The notes under the pieces are model-generated. The model made no database searches. It was given only the letters and a program-made list of their open reading frames with translations, and was not told the DNA's origin. The translations under genes and the position numbers were made by a program. Shown here piece after piece: positions 24,778 to 34,608 of a stretch of DNA of 64,000 nt. Numbering within the stretch: the first letter of the stretch is position 1; each line of letters opens with the position of its first letter. The stretch comes from JACKAQ01 sp965227145 (GTDB lineage: Bacteria > Calditrichota > Calditrichia > RBG-13-44-9 > J075), in contig OZ245730.1 of NCBI GenBank assembly GCA_965227145.1, forward strand, positions 5,456,001 through 5,520,000, in the 5' to 3' direction.

Positions 24778-25599
24778 TTAATTCGCGGCTTTGTACACCC
24801 GGACATAATCAACCAGCATGGTTTGCGGAAATACGGTGCTGGCATTTGGCGATCCGACATAATTACCGCCGACGGCCAGGTTTAGAATGATGAAAAACGG
24901 ATGATCGAACACCCATTCGCCCGGTAAATCAGTCGATTTTACGGCTTGATATAAATCCCCGTCAACATACCATTTGATGCTGGTTGCATCCCATTCCACA
25001 GAAAACACGTGAAAACCGGTATCGAATCGGTCGTTCACCAGATTGTACTGATCCGTAACGGGTTGCCCGCCCGAATAACCGGGACCGTGCAGACTGCCAT
25101 GAATTCTGGCAGGCTCTTGCCCGCGATATTCCATGATGTCTATTTCGCCGCAGATTGGCCAACCGACATCGTCAATATTTGCACCGAGCAGCCAGAATGC
25201 CGGCCAAATTCCCTGCCCCCACGGTAATCGCATCCGGGCTTCGAAACGCCCGTATGTTGTTTCAAACAAATCTTTTGTAACGATACGCGCCGAGGTGTAA
25301 CTGCGCCCCTGAAACGATTCTGCGCGGGCAACAATGGCAAGGTTTCCCTGCCCGTCGAGCGAGGCGTTTTCCGGGCGATTGGTGTCGTATTCCAACTGGG
25401 CGTTTCCCCAATCTGTGCCGATATCAAATGCCCATTTGGTTGAATCCGGCACAACGCCTGCAGTGCCATCAAATTCATCGGACCAAACCAGATCCCATTG
25501 TTCTTCCTCCGGTTCCTCACTGGAACTGCATCCGGCGAGGAAAATTGCGGCAATAAATGTCACAATGATCGTTTCAATAAAAAATTTATTCCTATTCAT
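24778..25599 (-). CDS. GH16 laminarinase lipoprotein (endo-beta-1,3-glucanase)
   Basis: 273 residues. Lipobox IFLAGC with C24, then an acidic linker and a bacterial GH16 jelly roll: LVWSDEFDGT near 37-46, GRFEARMRLPWGQGIWPAFWLLG at ~117-139, and the catalytic GEIDIMEYRG motif with nucleophile E152, D154 and acid/base E157. A HGSLHGPGY strand and a final MLVDYVRVY follow. The extra methionine in the EIDIME motif is usual for laminarinase subfamily GH16_3. It is single-domain, with no binding module of its own; the upstream lipoprotein could provide binding. GAGGTAACC precedes the start. Confidence 0.91.
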   Translation of the reverse strand: MNRNKFFIETIIVTFIAAIFLAGCSSSEEPEEEQWDLVWSDEFDGTAGVVPDSTKWAFDIGTDWGNAQLEYDTNRPENASLDGQGNLAIVARAESFQGRSYTSARIVTKDLFETTYGRFEARMRLPWGQGIWPAFWLLGANIDDVGWPICGEIDIMEYRGQEPARIHGSLHGPGYSGGQPVTDQYNLVNDRFDTGFHVFSVEWDATSIKWYVDGDLYQAVKSTDLPGEWVFDHPFFIILNLAVGGNYVGSPNASTVFPQTMLVDYVRVYKAAN

Positions 25600-25661
25600 T
25601 AGGGTTACCTCTGTGTAGCTAATTATTCACGAAATCAAATTCTACGGTATGGATACCTACG

Positions 25662-25690
25662 GGCAGGGATTTCCAGATTAAATCCCTGCC
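25662..25690. terminator. hairpin after the glycan-binding lipoprotein gene
   Basis: Perfect 11-base arms (ggcagggattt 25662-25672, aaatccctgcc 25680-25690) with a 7-base loop lie 61 bases downstream of the lipoprotein stop. No strong T-run follows on the minus strand. It may attenuate transcription or protect the 3' end of the upstream mRNA. Confidence 0.45.
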
Positions 25691-25750
25691 TGAGGCTTCA
25701 TCACAATTTTCAAACGGCTCATATCTCACTATTACAGTGCTTAAAACACA

Positions 25751-27616
25751 CTATCTAAAGTAGATGTTGTCTAGCCAAATATCGCCATCTCCCTCAAATT
25801 TGAGCTGAATAACATCCGCAAGATTAACCGGAGCAAATGCCGACAAAGGTATATCTACACTTGTCCAGCCTGTTGTGGGCACAGTAAGCACATACGCTGT
25901 TTCAACAGGTCCGGGGCTGATCAGATAGACGTTTAAAGCGGTTGAATTTGCTGTCCAGAAATCGATATGCAGTGTGTTTTTTCCGGCACCGGAAAGATTT
26001 TGGCTACTGCCTAACTGAACTCCCTGATAATTCAACCCGGAATATTTCAACGTGCTATTTCCCTGAATACTAACCTGGGAAACGACTGTCGCCTGTCCCC
26101 AATTCGGATTGAGGTCAGTTCCTGCCACACCGGAATACGCGTCGCTAAACACAGATATAACATCGTTTGCCGAGAAGGTTGGCGTTGGTGCGGCGACAGT
26201 AGGTTCGTTGGTAGGACCAACTTCGCCATTGTAAAAATATACGTTATCTACATAAACGGTGTTGGGATCGCCGGAGAGCACCAGTTGCGCCAGATGTCCC
26301 CTGTTTGCTAAACCGGTAAAATTGCTCAACGGAATATCCAGACTCACCCAATTTTCCGTACTCAGTACCGGGCTGGTAAAGGTAAGCTCATGGGACGAAT
26401 CGTCGCCGCCGTCAAAAGCGCCGTTTGCGCCAAAGTCAACCAACAGCACTCTGAATGCTGCCGGGGCTGCGGTCGGATCCGGGGTCCAGATATCCAGATG
26501 GAAATGGGTCATACCTGTTGCGTCGATGGTTTGGGTGGCAAATTCAATTCCGACAAAGTTGAGATCGGTGTATTTCTTCACATCGTCGCCGGCGACCTGA
26601 ATATCTTCCACATTTGCGGTGGAGAATTCCCAGCCGGTATCCCAGGTATCTACCGGAACATTGCTGTATGCATTGCTGAACATGGAGATAACATCAGCCG
26701 CATCGGCGGTTGGTGTCGGGGCGGGTGTTGTCGGGCGCGGTGCCGGAGCAACGACATTTACCGTAATGGTGTTGCCAACTTCCACATTACCTAATTTTAC
26801 GGTAATTTCGGCGGAACCGACGCTGACGCCATTTATGGAGCCGTCAGCGCCAACAGTTGCCACCGATTCATCGGAAGAAACCAAAGTAAAGTAAGCCGGC
26901 GCTGCGTTAACCGTAATATCCACGCCGTTAACATTATAAATAACGCCGGTGATGCCCGCATTGATGCTTTCGCCAACTTCGCCGCTGATGGTGTTTGATG
27001 TAACAACCGCTCTCGGCTGCGCGATGGTGCCCAGTTTTTCGTATTTAATTTCGTCCAGCCAAACGTAAAAACCGGCTTTTTCGAAAGCACCAACAGAGTA
27101 TTGGAACAACCCTCTTTCCGTGCCAAGTTTGCTGGCATCCGGAATCGGAATCACAAATTTTTGCCAAACGGTGGTTAAGGTAATATCGGAGCGGGAAGCC
27201 GGATAGAGCGAACTTCCCGAATTATCGTTACCAAAACCGGCCAGTCCGAACGGTGCAACCATGCTGGCTTTCGCCCAAAATGTAACGGCATCGTAACCGG
27301 TTAAGTCACGCGGGCCGGGCGAAACAAACGCACCGCCGGAGAAGAATCCCGCCGGATCGCCTTCGCTGGGAACGGTAATCCGCATCGACGATTCTCCGGT
27401 GTATTTATCGTCTGTGTCAATGGTAATGGCATCCAGTTTGGTATTCAGGAACGCCTGATAATCCAAACCACCACTGATGCCATCAATAAAAATATCGCCG
27501 TTTGTGGGATATTCGGCAGGCTCCAGCGTATTAATATCCCTTTCACAGCCGGCAAGTCCGATGATAACCAACATCGAAACCGCGATAACGAGGCGAAAGA
27601 AATTATTCGTTTTCAT
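25751..27616 (-). CDS. multimodular surface glycan-binding lipoprotein
   Basis: 621 residues, GGGAGGT before the ATG, lipobox IGLAGC with C24. Modules in order: ~40-195, a CBM-like jelly roll (TGESSMRITVP, AVTFWAKAS, FYVWLDEIKYEKLG); ~200-290, a Big_2-like Ig domain (SSDESVATVGADGSINGVSVGSAEITV); ~300-460, a module opening DVISMFSNAYSNVPV and closing VYVDNVYFYNG; and ~465-621, a second copy opening DVISVFSDAYSGVAG and closing IWLDNIYFR. PTPT-rich linkers separate them. No catalytic residues. The placement between the barrel fusion and the GH16 fits the role that SusE/SusF-like binding lipoproteins have in classical loci. Confidence 0.83.
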   Translation of the reverse strand: MKTNNFFRLVIAVSMLVIIGLAGCERDINTLEPAEYPTNGDIFIDGISGGLDYQAFLNTKLDAITIDTDDKYTGESSMRITVPSEGDPAGFFSGGAFVSPGPRDLTGYDAVTFWAKASMVAPFGLAGFGNDNSGSSLYPASRSDITLTTVWQKFVIPIPDASKLGTERGLFQYSVGAFEKAGFYVWLDEIKYEKLGTIAQPRAVVTSNTISGEVGESINAGITGVIYNVNGVDITVNAAPAYFTLVSSDESVATVGADGSINGVSVGSAEITVKLGNVEVGNTITVNVVAPAPRPTTPAPTPTADAADVISMFSNAYSNVPVDTWDTGWEFSTANVEDIQVAGDDVKKYTDLNFVGIEFATQTIDATGMTHFHLDIWTPDPTAAPAAFRVLLVDFGANGAFDGGDDSSHELTFTSPVLSTENWVSLDIPLSNFTGLANRGHLAQLVLSGDPNTVYVDNVYFYNGEVGPTNEPTVAAPTPTFSANDVISVFSDAYSGVAGTDLNPNWGQATVVSQVSIQGNSTLKYSGLNYQGVQLGSSQNLSGAGKNTLHIDFWTANSTALNVYLISPGPVETAYVLTVPTTGWTSVDIPLSAFAPVNLADVIQLKFEGDGDIWLDNIYFR

Positions 27617-27689
27617 ATCTTACCTCCCGATACACAATGTTATTCTTGAACGTATATTTTTTCATTATTCTTAAATCCTTGTTTTCTGT

Positions 27690-30600
27690 TTACATACCGA
27701 TGTTAAAATGAAGGTAAGTTCTGATTTCCCATTCACTGCCGTTGTCGAAACCTTCTGCTTCCGGATCGCAAACCAGCTCGCCGATATCGTTCAGCACTTT
27801 TGTGGGACAATAGCGCGGCGAATACTGATCGAGCGAGCGCCAGGTAAAGCGCAGTCCCAATCGGGTTTGGGGAATATCATGCCATTGCGGTTTACCAACA
27901 GCGGTGGACAAATCAGCCATCAATTGCAGCGGATAAGTCAGGTTGAAATCGCGGTGATAATCGTATGGTCCCCAGTCATTAATTTTCGCCATTGCGGTAA
28001 GTTTATAAGTATTCATGATGAGCCGGATATCGCCGCCATAACGATTGATCAGTCGTGCATCGTCGCCATTCGGCTCTGCATCGCCGGCAAATAAATTGGC
28101 GATGATGCCCTGTCCCGGACTGGATTTTGAGATAATGCGGGCATGTGCTTCCCAAAGATCTCGCGCCGGAGGAGCGCCGGGGAAAGCAAAAGTGGTGCGT
28201 CCGTCGCCCAAAATGCCGATCGCCGCATCTTGCGTTGTCGGATGGCTGCGATACACAAAACCAACGCTGGCCGCCAGCGATGCGTCTTCCGCCATATCGC
28301 TGTCCCAGGCATACATCCAGCTGGCCGGAGTGGGATCGTATGTGATCAACAGTTCGCCGGCGGTGGTTTCCCGGTTGCCGCGAACCGCAAAGGGATCGTC
28401 CAGAATATTGCGCGGTCTGCCCGGTGTCTGAACATCGCTGGGAATCGGTCCTTCTATCGGCTTTTGCCAGAGGAAGTTGGGTGCAACTTGCCAGTTGCCC
28501 ATCTGATAGGTTATACCGGAGAGCACGTTCATCTGGTTGCCGCTGCCGCTGTCTTTCAATCGCCAGCCGGTGAAGGTTTGGGTATAATCCGCGCCGCCGT
28601 TGGCGACCAGTCCCATTGCCGCACCCGATGCATACCAGTTCCAACGTCCTTTGGAGAAGGTGAATTTGATTTTTCCGCCAAAGGTATCTTTGGATTCGAT
28701 ATCATCCTGATACACTTGATAATTGCCGGAGGTGCCGTCCACAATCTGGAAGGAATCCCCAACCCGGGTGTTGCCGGACCAGATACCGCCAAGATCGATA
28801 CCAAAACCGCCAACCTCGGTAGCCACATGAAGCGTTGCCCGGCGGGTGGGCGGAACCGGAACAGCAAAGGAGCTGACAGCCGGCGCCTGTTCGTCCAAAT
28901 CTTCGTGATAAATACCGGTAACTTCTGCGCCGCCCACTTTCCGGGCATATTTGACCAGCACTGCCGGGTTGGCGCCCCACCACAATTCCGGACCAAAAGC
29001 CACTTTCAAACCGTTCAGTGATTTTTTACCGTGGATTTCGAAACCGACTGGCGCAATACCGTTATAAATATCGATGTTGGGACCGTAGTTCGCTTCCGGA
29101 TACAGTCCGAAAAAGTCGCCTTCGTAACCCCAGTGATAATGACCGGTGCGATAAAAACCTTCCAGATCGAACAACCGGCTGTTCCAACTGATATTGGCCT
29201 GATGAATTCTGACCCGGTTCAGCGAGCTGATTTCGAGATTGCCTTCGTCCGTGCGAACATCTCTGGCGCGACCGGCGTTTTCATAAAAAATTTCATCGAT
29301 GGGATTTTCCGGAACATTCCCGAGGAAATTCAGAGTTACCGTTCCCCGCACGCTTTCGGTGGGCTTGGCTTCGACCTGCGTATATAATGATTGCATGTGA
29401 CCGAAACCCAACTCATTCGGGTAAACGCGTTCGTCGGTCGATGCGTCATCCGGCGTGGTGATCAAATCGCCGCCGGTGCTGAAGGTCGACATCTCGAGCC
29501 GGACACCGCTGACGCGAATAGCGCCGGTTTGCTGACCCACCAGCGCCGCGCGATCGCCCCTGGCGGCAAGCACTGCTTCCATTAACGAAATATTACTGAA
29601 ATATTGTTGGGCACTTTTAGCGCTGACACCCGCCGCATACGGATCAAACGAGTGCGCTTTTTTGAGAGCGTAATAGGCTGCCCGGGGATAGTTTTGGTAA
29701 AATCCGGCGGCGTTGGTCGGGCCTTTTGCGCAGATCCCGAACCATTCTTCGTTCATATTGTTTTCGCCTTCAGCGAAGTCGAATTGATAACCGCCATTGG
29801 ACCACGAGGCATTGTTATCGTGAACGCTCAAATTTTTGGTCTGGCCATATTTCCACCAGCCATCGCTGAACTGAAAAGTGAAACCGCCGATGGAGTTTCC
29901 GGCTTTGCCGAGACCGCTGGCATTTTCGTATATTTCCTTCCAGTTTTCGACCATGTATTTCGCCTGGGCGTACTGGTCTTCCGCGTTTTCGATGGCGTTA
30001 AATGCATCGGAGCCAAATTCGGTGAACAGGATAGGTTTGTTCAATTTTTCTTTCACCACCTGAAACGCATCGCCAAAAGATAATCCGCGATACATATTGG
30101 TGCCGAAAATATCAAAATCCTGGCATTCTTTCGCGATGATATCGATAAACAGTAAATCGCCGTTACAAATGGCAACCGGAACCGATGTATCAATTGCCTT
30201 CATGGCTTTCGCGCCCTCGTTAAACAGTTTATACATGTGTTCGGCGCGACCGGTCGATCTTCTGTCTTCAAAAGGGATGTCTTCCGTTTCGGCGCCATCC
30301 CAAAAAAGGCCGTAGTTATTTTCGTTGCCCAGCAAATACAGCAACAAACCGGGAACGCCTTTATACTCATTCACCAACGCTGTCACTTCCGAAAGCAACA
30401 ACTCCCGAACCCGTGGTTCGGAATATTCCGTATTGGCGATATACGCGCCGTCCAGCGTTACGCCGTAACGGCCAAACGAGTGGTTCAGCATCGTATAGAT
30501 GCCGTAATTTTCGTAAATATACTGAATCCATTTTGGCTGAATACCGGTGTAAACGCGAATCGCATTTACGCCCATGCTTTTCAGCAAAGACATTTCGGCA

Positions 30601-30860
30601 TCGAGCGCCGTGCGGATAAAATCATCAGGCTGCAGCCATAAACTGTAGGCATAGTTGGTACCGATCGGAAAGTAATCCCAGTTCATGCCGTTAACCATGA
30701 AATCCTTTCCGTCCACCTGGAGCCTGATACCTGAATTGTCAGATACAACCGCGACTTTGGCAGACTGCGGCAGAACATTGGTCGAGGCAACAAATACAGC
30801 CATTGCCATCAACCAAAGCGCTGTAACCAAACGGGTTGATTTGCGTTGGGATGAAATCAT
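27690..30860 (-). CDS. clan GH-A glycosidase fused to a predicted outer-membrane beta-barrel
   Basis: 1056 residues from the ATG at 30860, which has GGAGGT four bases upstream. A signal peptide (~1-32) is followed by a TIM-barrel domain at ~35-440 resembling GH2-core/GH72-like transglycosylases: KDFMVNGMNWDYFPIG, GVNAIRVYTG, acid/base candidate E180 in LLGNENNYG and nucleophile candidate E281 in LFTEFGSDA. From ~470 to the end, the sequence is alternating amphipathic strands with many aromatic girdle residues and Gly/Asn turns (TVTLNFLGN, ISWNSRLFDLEGFYRTGHYHWG, TEVGGFGIDLGGIW, LTAMAKINDWG). It ends in a membrane-strand-like RTYLHFNIGM. I read this as a porin-like barrel. A glycosidase joined to a barrel in one chain would both process glucan and form an outer-membrane channel. 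Family assignment of the catalytic half is moderate; the barrel is a prediction. Confidence 0.75.
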   Translation of the reverse strand: MISSQRKSTRLVTALWLMAMAVFVASTNVLPQSAKVAVVSDNSGIRLQVDGKDFMVNGMNWDYFPIGTNYAYSLWLQPDDFIRTALDAEMSLLKSMGVNAIRVYTGIQPKWIQYIYENYGIYTMLNHSFGRYGVTLDGAYIANTEYSEPRVRELLLSEVTALVNEYKGVPGLLLYLLGNENNYGLFWDGAETEDIPFEDRRSTGRAEHMYKLFNEGAKAMKAIDTSVPVAICNGDLLFIDIIAKECQDFDIFGTNMYRGLSFGDAFQVVKEKLNKPILFTEFGSDAFNAIENAEDQYAQAKYMVENWKEIYENASGLGKAGNSIGGFTFQFSDGWWKYGQTKNLSVHDNNASWSNGGYQFDFAEGENNMNEEWFGICAKGPTNAAGFYQNYPRAAYYALKKAHSFDPYAAGVSAKSAQQYFSNISLMEAVLAARGDRAALVGQQTGAIRVSGVRLEMSTFSTGGDLITTPDDASTDERVYPNELGFGHMQSLYTQVEAKPTESVRGTVTLNFLGNVPENPIDEIFYENAGRARDVRTDEGNLEISSLNRVRIHQANISWNSRLFDLEGFYRTGHYHWGYEGDFFGLYPEANYGPNIDIYNGIAPVGFEIHGKKSLNGLKVAFGPELWWGANPAVLVKYARKVGGAEVTGIYHEDLDEQAPAVSSFAVPVPPTRRATLHVATEVGGFGIDLGGIWSGNTRVGDSFQIVDGTSGNYQVYQDDIESKDTFGGKIKFTFSKGRWNWYASGAAMGLVANGGADYTQTFTGWRLKDSGSGNQMNVLSGITYQMGNWQVAPNFLWQKPIEGPIPSDVQTPGRPRNILDDPFAVRGNRETTAGELLITYDPTPASWMYAWDSDMAEDASLAASVGFVYRSHPTTQDAAIGILGDGRTTFAFPGAPPARDLWEAHARIISKSSPGQGIIANLFAGDAEPNGDDARLINRYGGDIRLIMNTYKLTAMAKINDWGPYDYHRDFNLTYPLQLMADLSTAVGKPQWHDIPQTRLGLRFTWRSLDQYSPRYCPTKVLNDIGELVCDPEAEGFDNGSEWEIRTYLHFNIGM

Positions 30861-30941
30861 ATGGACCTCCACGAATTAGAGTGTTTTATTAAGAAAAATC
30901 AGCGTTGAGTTTCTATACGTTCAATGGCGTTGGTGTAATGG

Positions 30942-33900
30942 TTATACATCGATCGATACCCGCACAACCCGCACGGTATCATCGCGCTGAAAAATAGATT
31001 GACTGAGCGCGGTTTCGATTTCCATTCCGTCCATTTCGATAGCAGAGCCGTCTTTCATGGTCACAAATACGGTGTTTTCTTTCGCCAAAATGAAAATCAC
31101 CGGAACCTGGCAAATGGTAAATGCCAACATACCCTGGTTTAGTGTCAGCGATTGTTTTTTGTTGTTCACATCGTAATATTCAAATATTTTTGAAGCCTTC
31201 AGGAATTCGTCCTTTTTCAGCAGTACCGGGATAAATTTTATTTTGCTATCCCGCACCACAACGCCAAACTCTCCGAATCGCGACAAAATATCTTCTTTCA
31301 CCTGTCCGGTCATTCCCGGCTGTTGGGCGCCGCTGTTTTCCGGGGTGTGGGAATAGGCGTCCGTGGTAAATGCGCCGTAAACTTCAGGATTTTTATGAAT
31401 GCCGATGCCTTCCCGGATATCGTAATAATGGCTGCTCAATTTTTCCAGAACTGAGGGATGCGCCTTCGCTTCAACCGCACGGTAAAATGTATCCTGCACG
31501 GCCAACAACAGCTTGGAAACCATGTGCCAGTAAATGCTGCCCAATCCTTCGTATTTGTAAAACGTGCCGGATCGTCCGGTGAAAGACTGGTGGTCAAAAA
31601 TCGTTTCGTAAATATTCAGGATGCTGTCGATTTCCGCAGCGGTTATTTCCGGCGACGTTTTTTGCAATGCAACCAGAGCTTCTTTCAACAAACGGGCGTT
31701 GCGAAACGGACTGGCAAAATGCCAGTTTCCGGCGTCATCTGTTGTGAAAATTTTACGGCTGCCGGTTAGGTAAGATTTTTCCGCCAATCCCGCATTTTTG
31801 ATCAAATCGGGCGGGATGACATTTTTTTCGGTGAATCGCGGCAACCGCCGGTTGGGATACAACAGATAACTTGCCTGATCAGCTCTGTACAGCGCGCTAT
31901 TCCGGAGCGAATGGAGCAAACTGATGGACGCCGCAATGGATAAATATCCGGAGCTGAGAACTGCAACCTGCCCTTCCAGCATTTCGTACAGCCGCCGGAT
32001 GGAAATGGCATTTTTATGTTTCAGATCGATCAAATTGTAGGCATGAAACAGGTCGTCGTTGCGCTGGTTGCTCTCGATGGAGTGATCGATATATTGTTTC
32101 CCCAATTTCAGGAAACTGATCACATCGCGGGTTTGGAGCATTTGGCGCTCGCCGCTGAAGCCGTTTTTGTAAAAATTCAACCGGTAATCGCTGCCGGCCT
32201 GACCAACGCAATCCAAAAACTGTTTGCGTTGTTCATCCGAAATTTCACCGTTCAGCAGGTGTTTAAAATCCGCAAAACCATTGTGGATCCGGGTGAAAAA
32301 TGCAAATACTTCCGATGAAATGTCGTGGCTTCCGGTTGCGGCGTTTTCAAAAAAGGTGATCGCAAAATCAAAAAAGCGGCGCATGTAATACAGTGTAACC
32401 ATCGATGTGCCGTAACCGACCAGCGCGTTATTGGCATCGTTCCATTCCGGGCGCTGGGTGTTCATCCAAATGCCGGCACCGGGAATAAAATTGGCGCATT
32501 TCACCAACACCGGAACGAGCAATTTTTCCATCAAATTGACGCGGTAAATTTCCCCGTTTTCGAGAAAAACGTATTTGCCGTCTGTGCCGATGGCGGTCAC
32601 CCGCTCATCGATGCTCTTGTTCAGATCAAAATTAAAATCGATGGTTTCGTGCGGGTTTTGCAGAATTTCCTGATATGATTTGATTTTATACGGCACATTG
32701 GCGTAGGTGAAAACCGGCTTGTCCAGCAACGCCTGCAGCGTGCCGGGATGATATTTGTGCGACAGTTCGAGCAGTTTCAACAAATAAATTATCTGGTGAT
32801 CGCCCCAATATCCGATATGCGACCACGCATCATCCGGGTCGATCACTTCCCAGTCAAATCCGTCCCGCACCACACGATAGGGATTGTAGCCATCCGTCGT
32901 GGTTGCGCTCAAAAAACGGGCGATCATCCGCTCGATATACTCCGGATAAGAAAGCGCAAGCGCTTCCCAATTTTGGAAAATATCCCGCCAATTACCCTGA
33001 TAATCGAGCTTTTTGTTTCCCGCGTCATCTTTAAATTCAATCGAAAATTGATTCCACGGACGGCTCGGATCGCCATGCCGGCGACCAAATTTTAGCGGCA
33101 GATACTGGACGCAAACGCTTTCCAGATCGGAATCGGCGGTTGATAAAAAATGGTTAAAATCAGTGATATTCAATTGTTCGGGCAATTGCGCAATAGCGGA
33201 TGCATGCTTTTTGGCAACGTTGCGATTGGCTGTTTCGATAAACGTGCGAAGATCGTTTTTTTCGATGATGTAGCCGTTATCAAAAATGCCGCCGCGCATG
33301 ATATTATATAATGTATTCGAAAAATGACGAAAGATGTTCAAATCATCCGATGCGGTCTGGCAGCCGTCCGCCTGAGCGATTTTGGCGATCAGCTGCTCGC
33401 TGTCGGTTAAAATTGCAGCTTCGATGCGCTGTTCAATATTTTTTTCGGCGCGCAAAAAGCGGTTGAGATTTTCGACATCGCGATGGGTTTTGTTCAAATC
33501 CGCAACGATGTACCACGCGTTTTCCGCACCGGCGGCCAGCGTCATTTCGGATTGCAAAAAATAGGCACCGCGCGCTGCGCGAACATCCGCTTCCTGCTGA
33601 ACGGGTAATCCGCTGCGGAAGGCATCCAACTGCCGCGCAGATAATAAAATTCTGGCGTTTTCCATTCCGGCGGACCAAACCGTATTTGCCTTTAGCGATT
33701 CGCTGGGTTCGGCTTTATCGGTGGGGACAGAACTGAGGGTATACAGCGCCAACGCGGTATCTTTCAACAGCTCATTTTTTTTGTAGCCGTCCAGCAGCGT
33801 GCTGTATTCCAGTTGAAATTTGCGCTCCACTTCGGCAGGTAAAATATTTTGAATGCCATCCAAAATGCTGATATTCACAGATTTCCGGCGCAAATTTGCG

Positions 33901-34394
33901 ATTTGCGATTTGCGGACAAACCCGAATGCATCGCAATTGAGCCAGGCGTATCGGAAGCGAATCTGCAAATCGAGATTGATTTCTTCGAAAACCAGCTTGT
34001 TGCCAATTATGTTTTTGTAGATGTTTCGTTCGCAGTCGTAAATCCCGTTGTATCGCAACGAAAACGGTTCCCACAGGAACGATTTGCCGTCTTTTTCGAC
34101 CAAAATGATGGTTTTGCTGCCAGTAATTTCTGCGGAATCGTGAATGCGATCGTCCGTGTAATACGGGAACAGCGCGTTATCCGGGTTGCGGCGGCCGGCC
34201 GTTAATGCGCCGTTGCTGGAGATGAACATCCACAAATCCGAATCGCTGACGATGTTCGCAAACAACGGCGGCATTTGGTCAACGTTGGAAATTTTGTAAT
34301 ATTTTTCCTCGCCGAGCGATACGATATCACCCTGCACAGATTTAGGTGTGTTTTGGAGGGGAGTAATCCCAATATGGATAGATTTTGTTTTCAT
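30942..34394 (-). CDS. GH94-like beta-1,3-oligoglucan phosphorylase candidate (GH149/GH161 type)
   Basis: 1150 residues, no signal peptide, so cytosolic. The length and motifs fit the large inverting phosphorylases of clan GH-Q. The acid catalyst candidate is D653 in RPEWNDANNALVGYG, the counterpart of the WND motif of GH94. DWEVIDPDDAWSHIGYWGDHQI lies at ~510-530, and HQSFTGRSGTFYKYEGLGSIYWHM and QPGMTGQVKEDILSRFGE are conserved C-terminal blocks. Among phosphorylases of this size, GH149 and GH161 act on beta-1,3-gluco-oligosaccharides, releasing glucose 1-phosphate, and this fits the locus. The exact family needs a profile search. It is the first structural gene after the regulator, behind a 214-base promoter gap. 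Confidence 0.72.
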   Translation of the reverse strand: MKTKSIHIGITPLQNTPKSVQGDIVSLGEEKYYKISNVDQMPPLFANIVSDSDLWMFISSNGALTAGRRNPDNALFPYYTDDRIHDSAEITGSKTIILVEKDGKSFLWEPFSLRYNGIYDCERNIYKNIIGNKLVFEEINLDLQIRFRYAWLNCDAFGFVRKSQIANLRRKSVNISILDGIQNILPAEVERKFQLEYSTLLDGYKKNELLKDTALALYTLSSVPTDKAEPSESLKANTVWSAGMENARILLSARQLDAFRSGLPVQQEADVRAARGAYFLQSEMTLAAGAENAWYIVADLNKTHRDVENLNRFLRAEKNIEQRIEAAILTDSEQLIAKIAQADGCQTASDDLNIFRHFSNTLYNIMRGGIFDNGYIIEKNDLRTFIETANRNVAKKHASAIAQLPEQLNITDFNHFLSTADSDLESVCVQYLPLKFGRRHGDPSRPWNQFSIEFKDDAGNKKLDYQGNWRDIFQNWEALALSYPEYIERMIARFLSATTTDGYNPYRVVRDGFDWEVIDPDDAWSHIGYWGDHQIIYLLKLLELSHKYHPGTLQALLDKPVFTYANVPYKIKSYQEILQNPHETIDFNFDLNKSIDERVTAIGTDGKYVFLENGEIYRVNLMEKLLVPVLVKCANFIPGAGIWMNTQRPEWNDANNALVGYGTSMVTLYYMRRFFDFAITFFENAATGSHDISSEVFAFFTRIHNGFADFKHLLNGEISDEQRKQFLDCVGQAGSDYRLNFYKNGFSGERQMLQTRDVISFLKLGKQYIDHSIESNQRNDDLFHAYNLIDLKHKNAISIRRLYEMLEGQVAVLSSGYLSIAASISLLHSLRNSALYRADQASYLLYPNRRLPRFTEKNVIPPDLIKNAGLAEKSYLTGSRKIFTTDDAGNWHFASPFRNARLLKEALVALQKTSPEITAAEIDSILNIYETIFDHQSFTGRSGTFYKYEGLGSIYWHMVSKLLLAVQDTFYRAVEAKAHPSVLEKLSSHYYDIREGIGIHKNPEVYGAFTTDAYSHTPENSGAQQPGMTGQVKEDILSRFGEFGVVVRDSKIKFIPVLLKKDEFLKASKIFEYYDVNNKKQSLTLNQGMLAFTICQVPVIFILAKENTVFVTMKDGSAIEMDGMEIETALSQSIFQRDDTVRVVRVSIDV

Positions 34395-34608
34395 CTATTC
34401 TGTCGCGTTAATAGGTGATCACGTTGAATATGTGCTTTTCATTTGCACGAACCGGGATAATTCATTCAGTATGAAAACATACCAAACGAAAACATCACAG
34501 GCTCGATTGATAGTAACAAAAAGCAGGATTATTGTAACATTTGTAGAATTTTTGGGCAAGATAGCATCAAAACGCGCAATGAGCGCTTATTCCGGAGGGG
34601 TAAAACGC
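34395..34608 (-). promoter_or_regulatory. probable promoter region of the beta-glucan structural genes
   Basis: This 214-base gap follows the regulator stop and precedes the phosphorylase start, the largest gap at the head of the structural genes. The AraC-type domain encoded just upstream would be expected to bind here. I could not identify a defined direct repeat or a clear -35/-10 pair, so the call rests on position. Confidence 0.35.
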
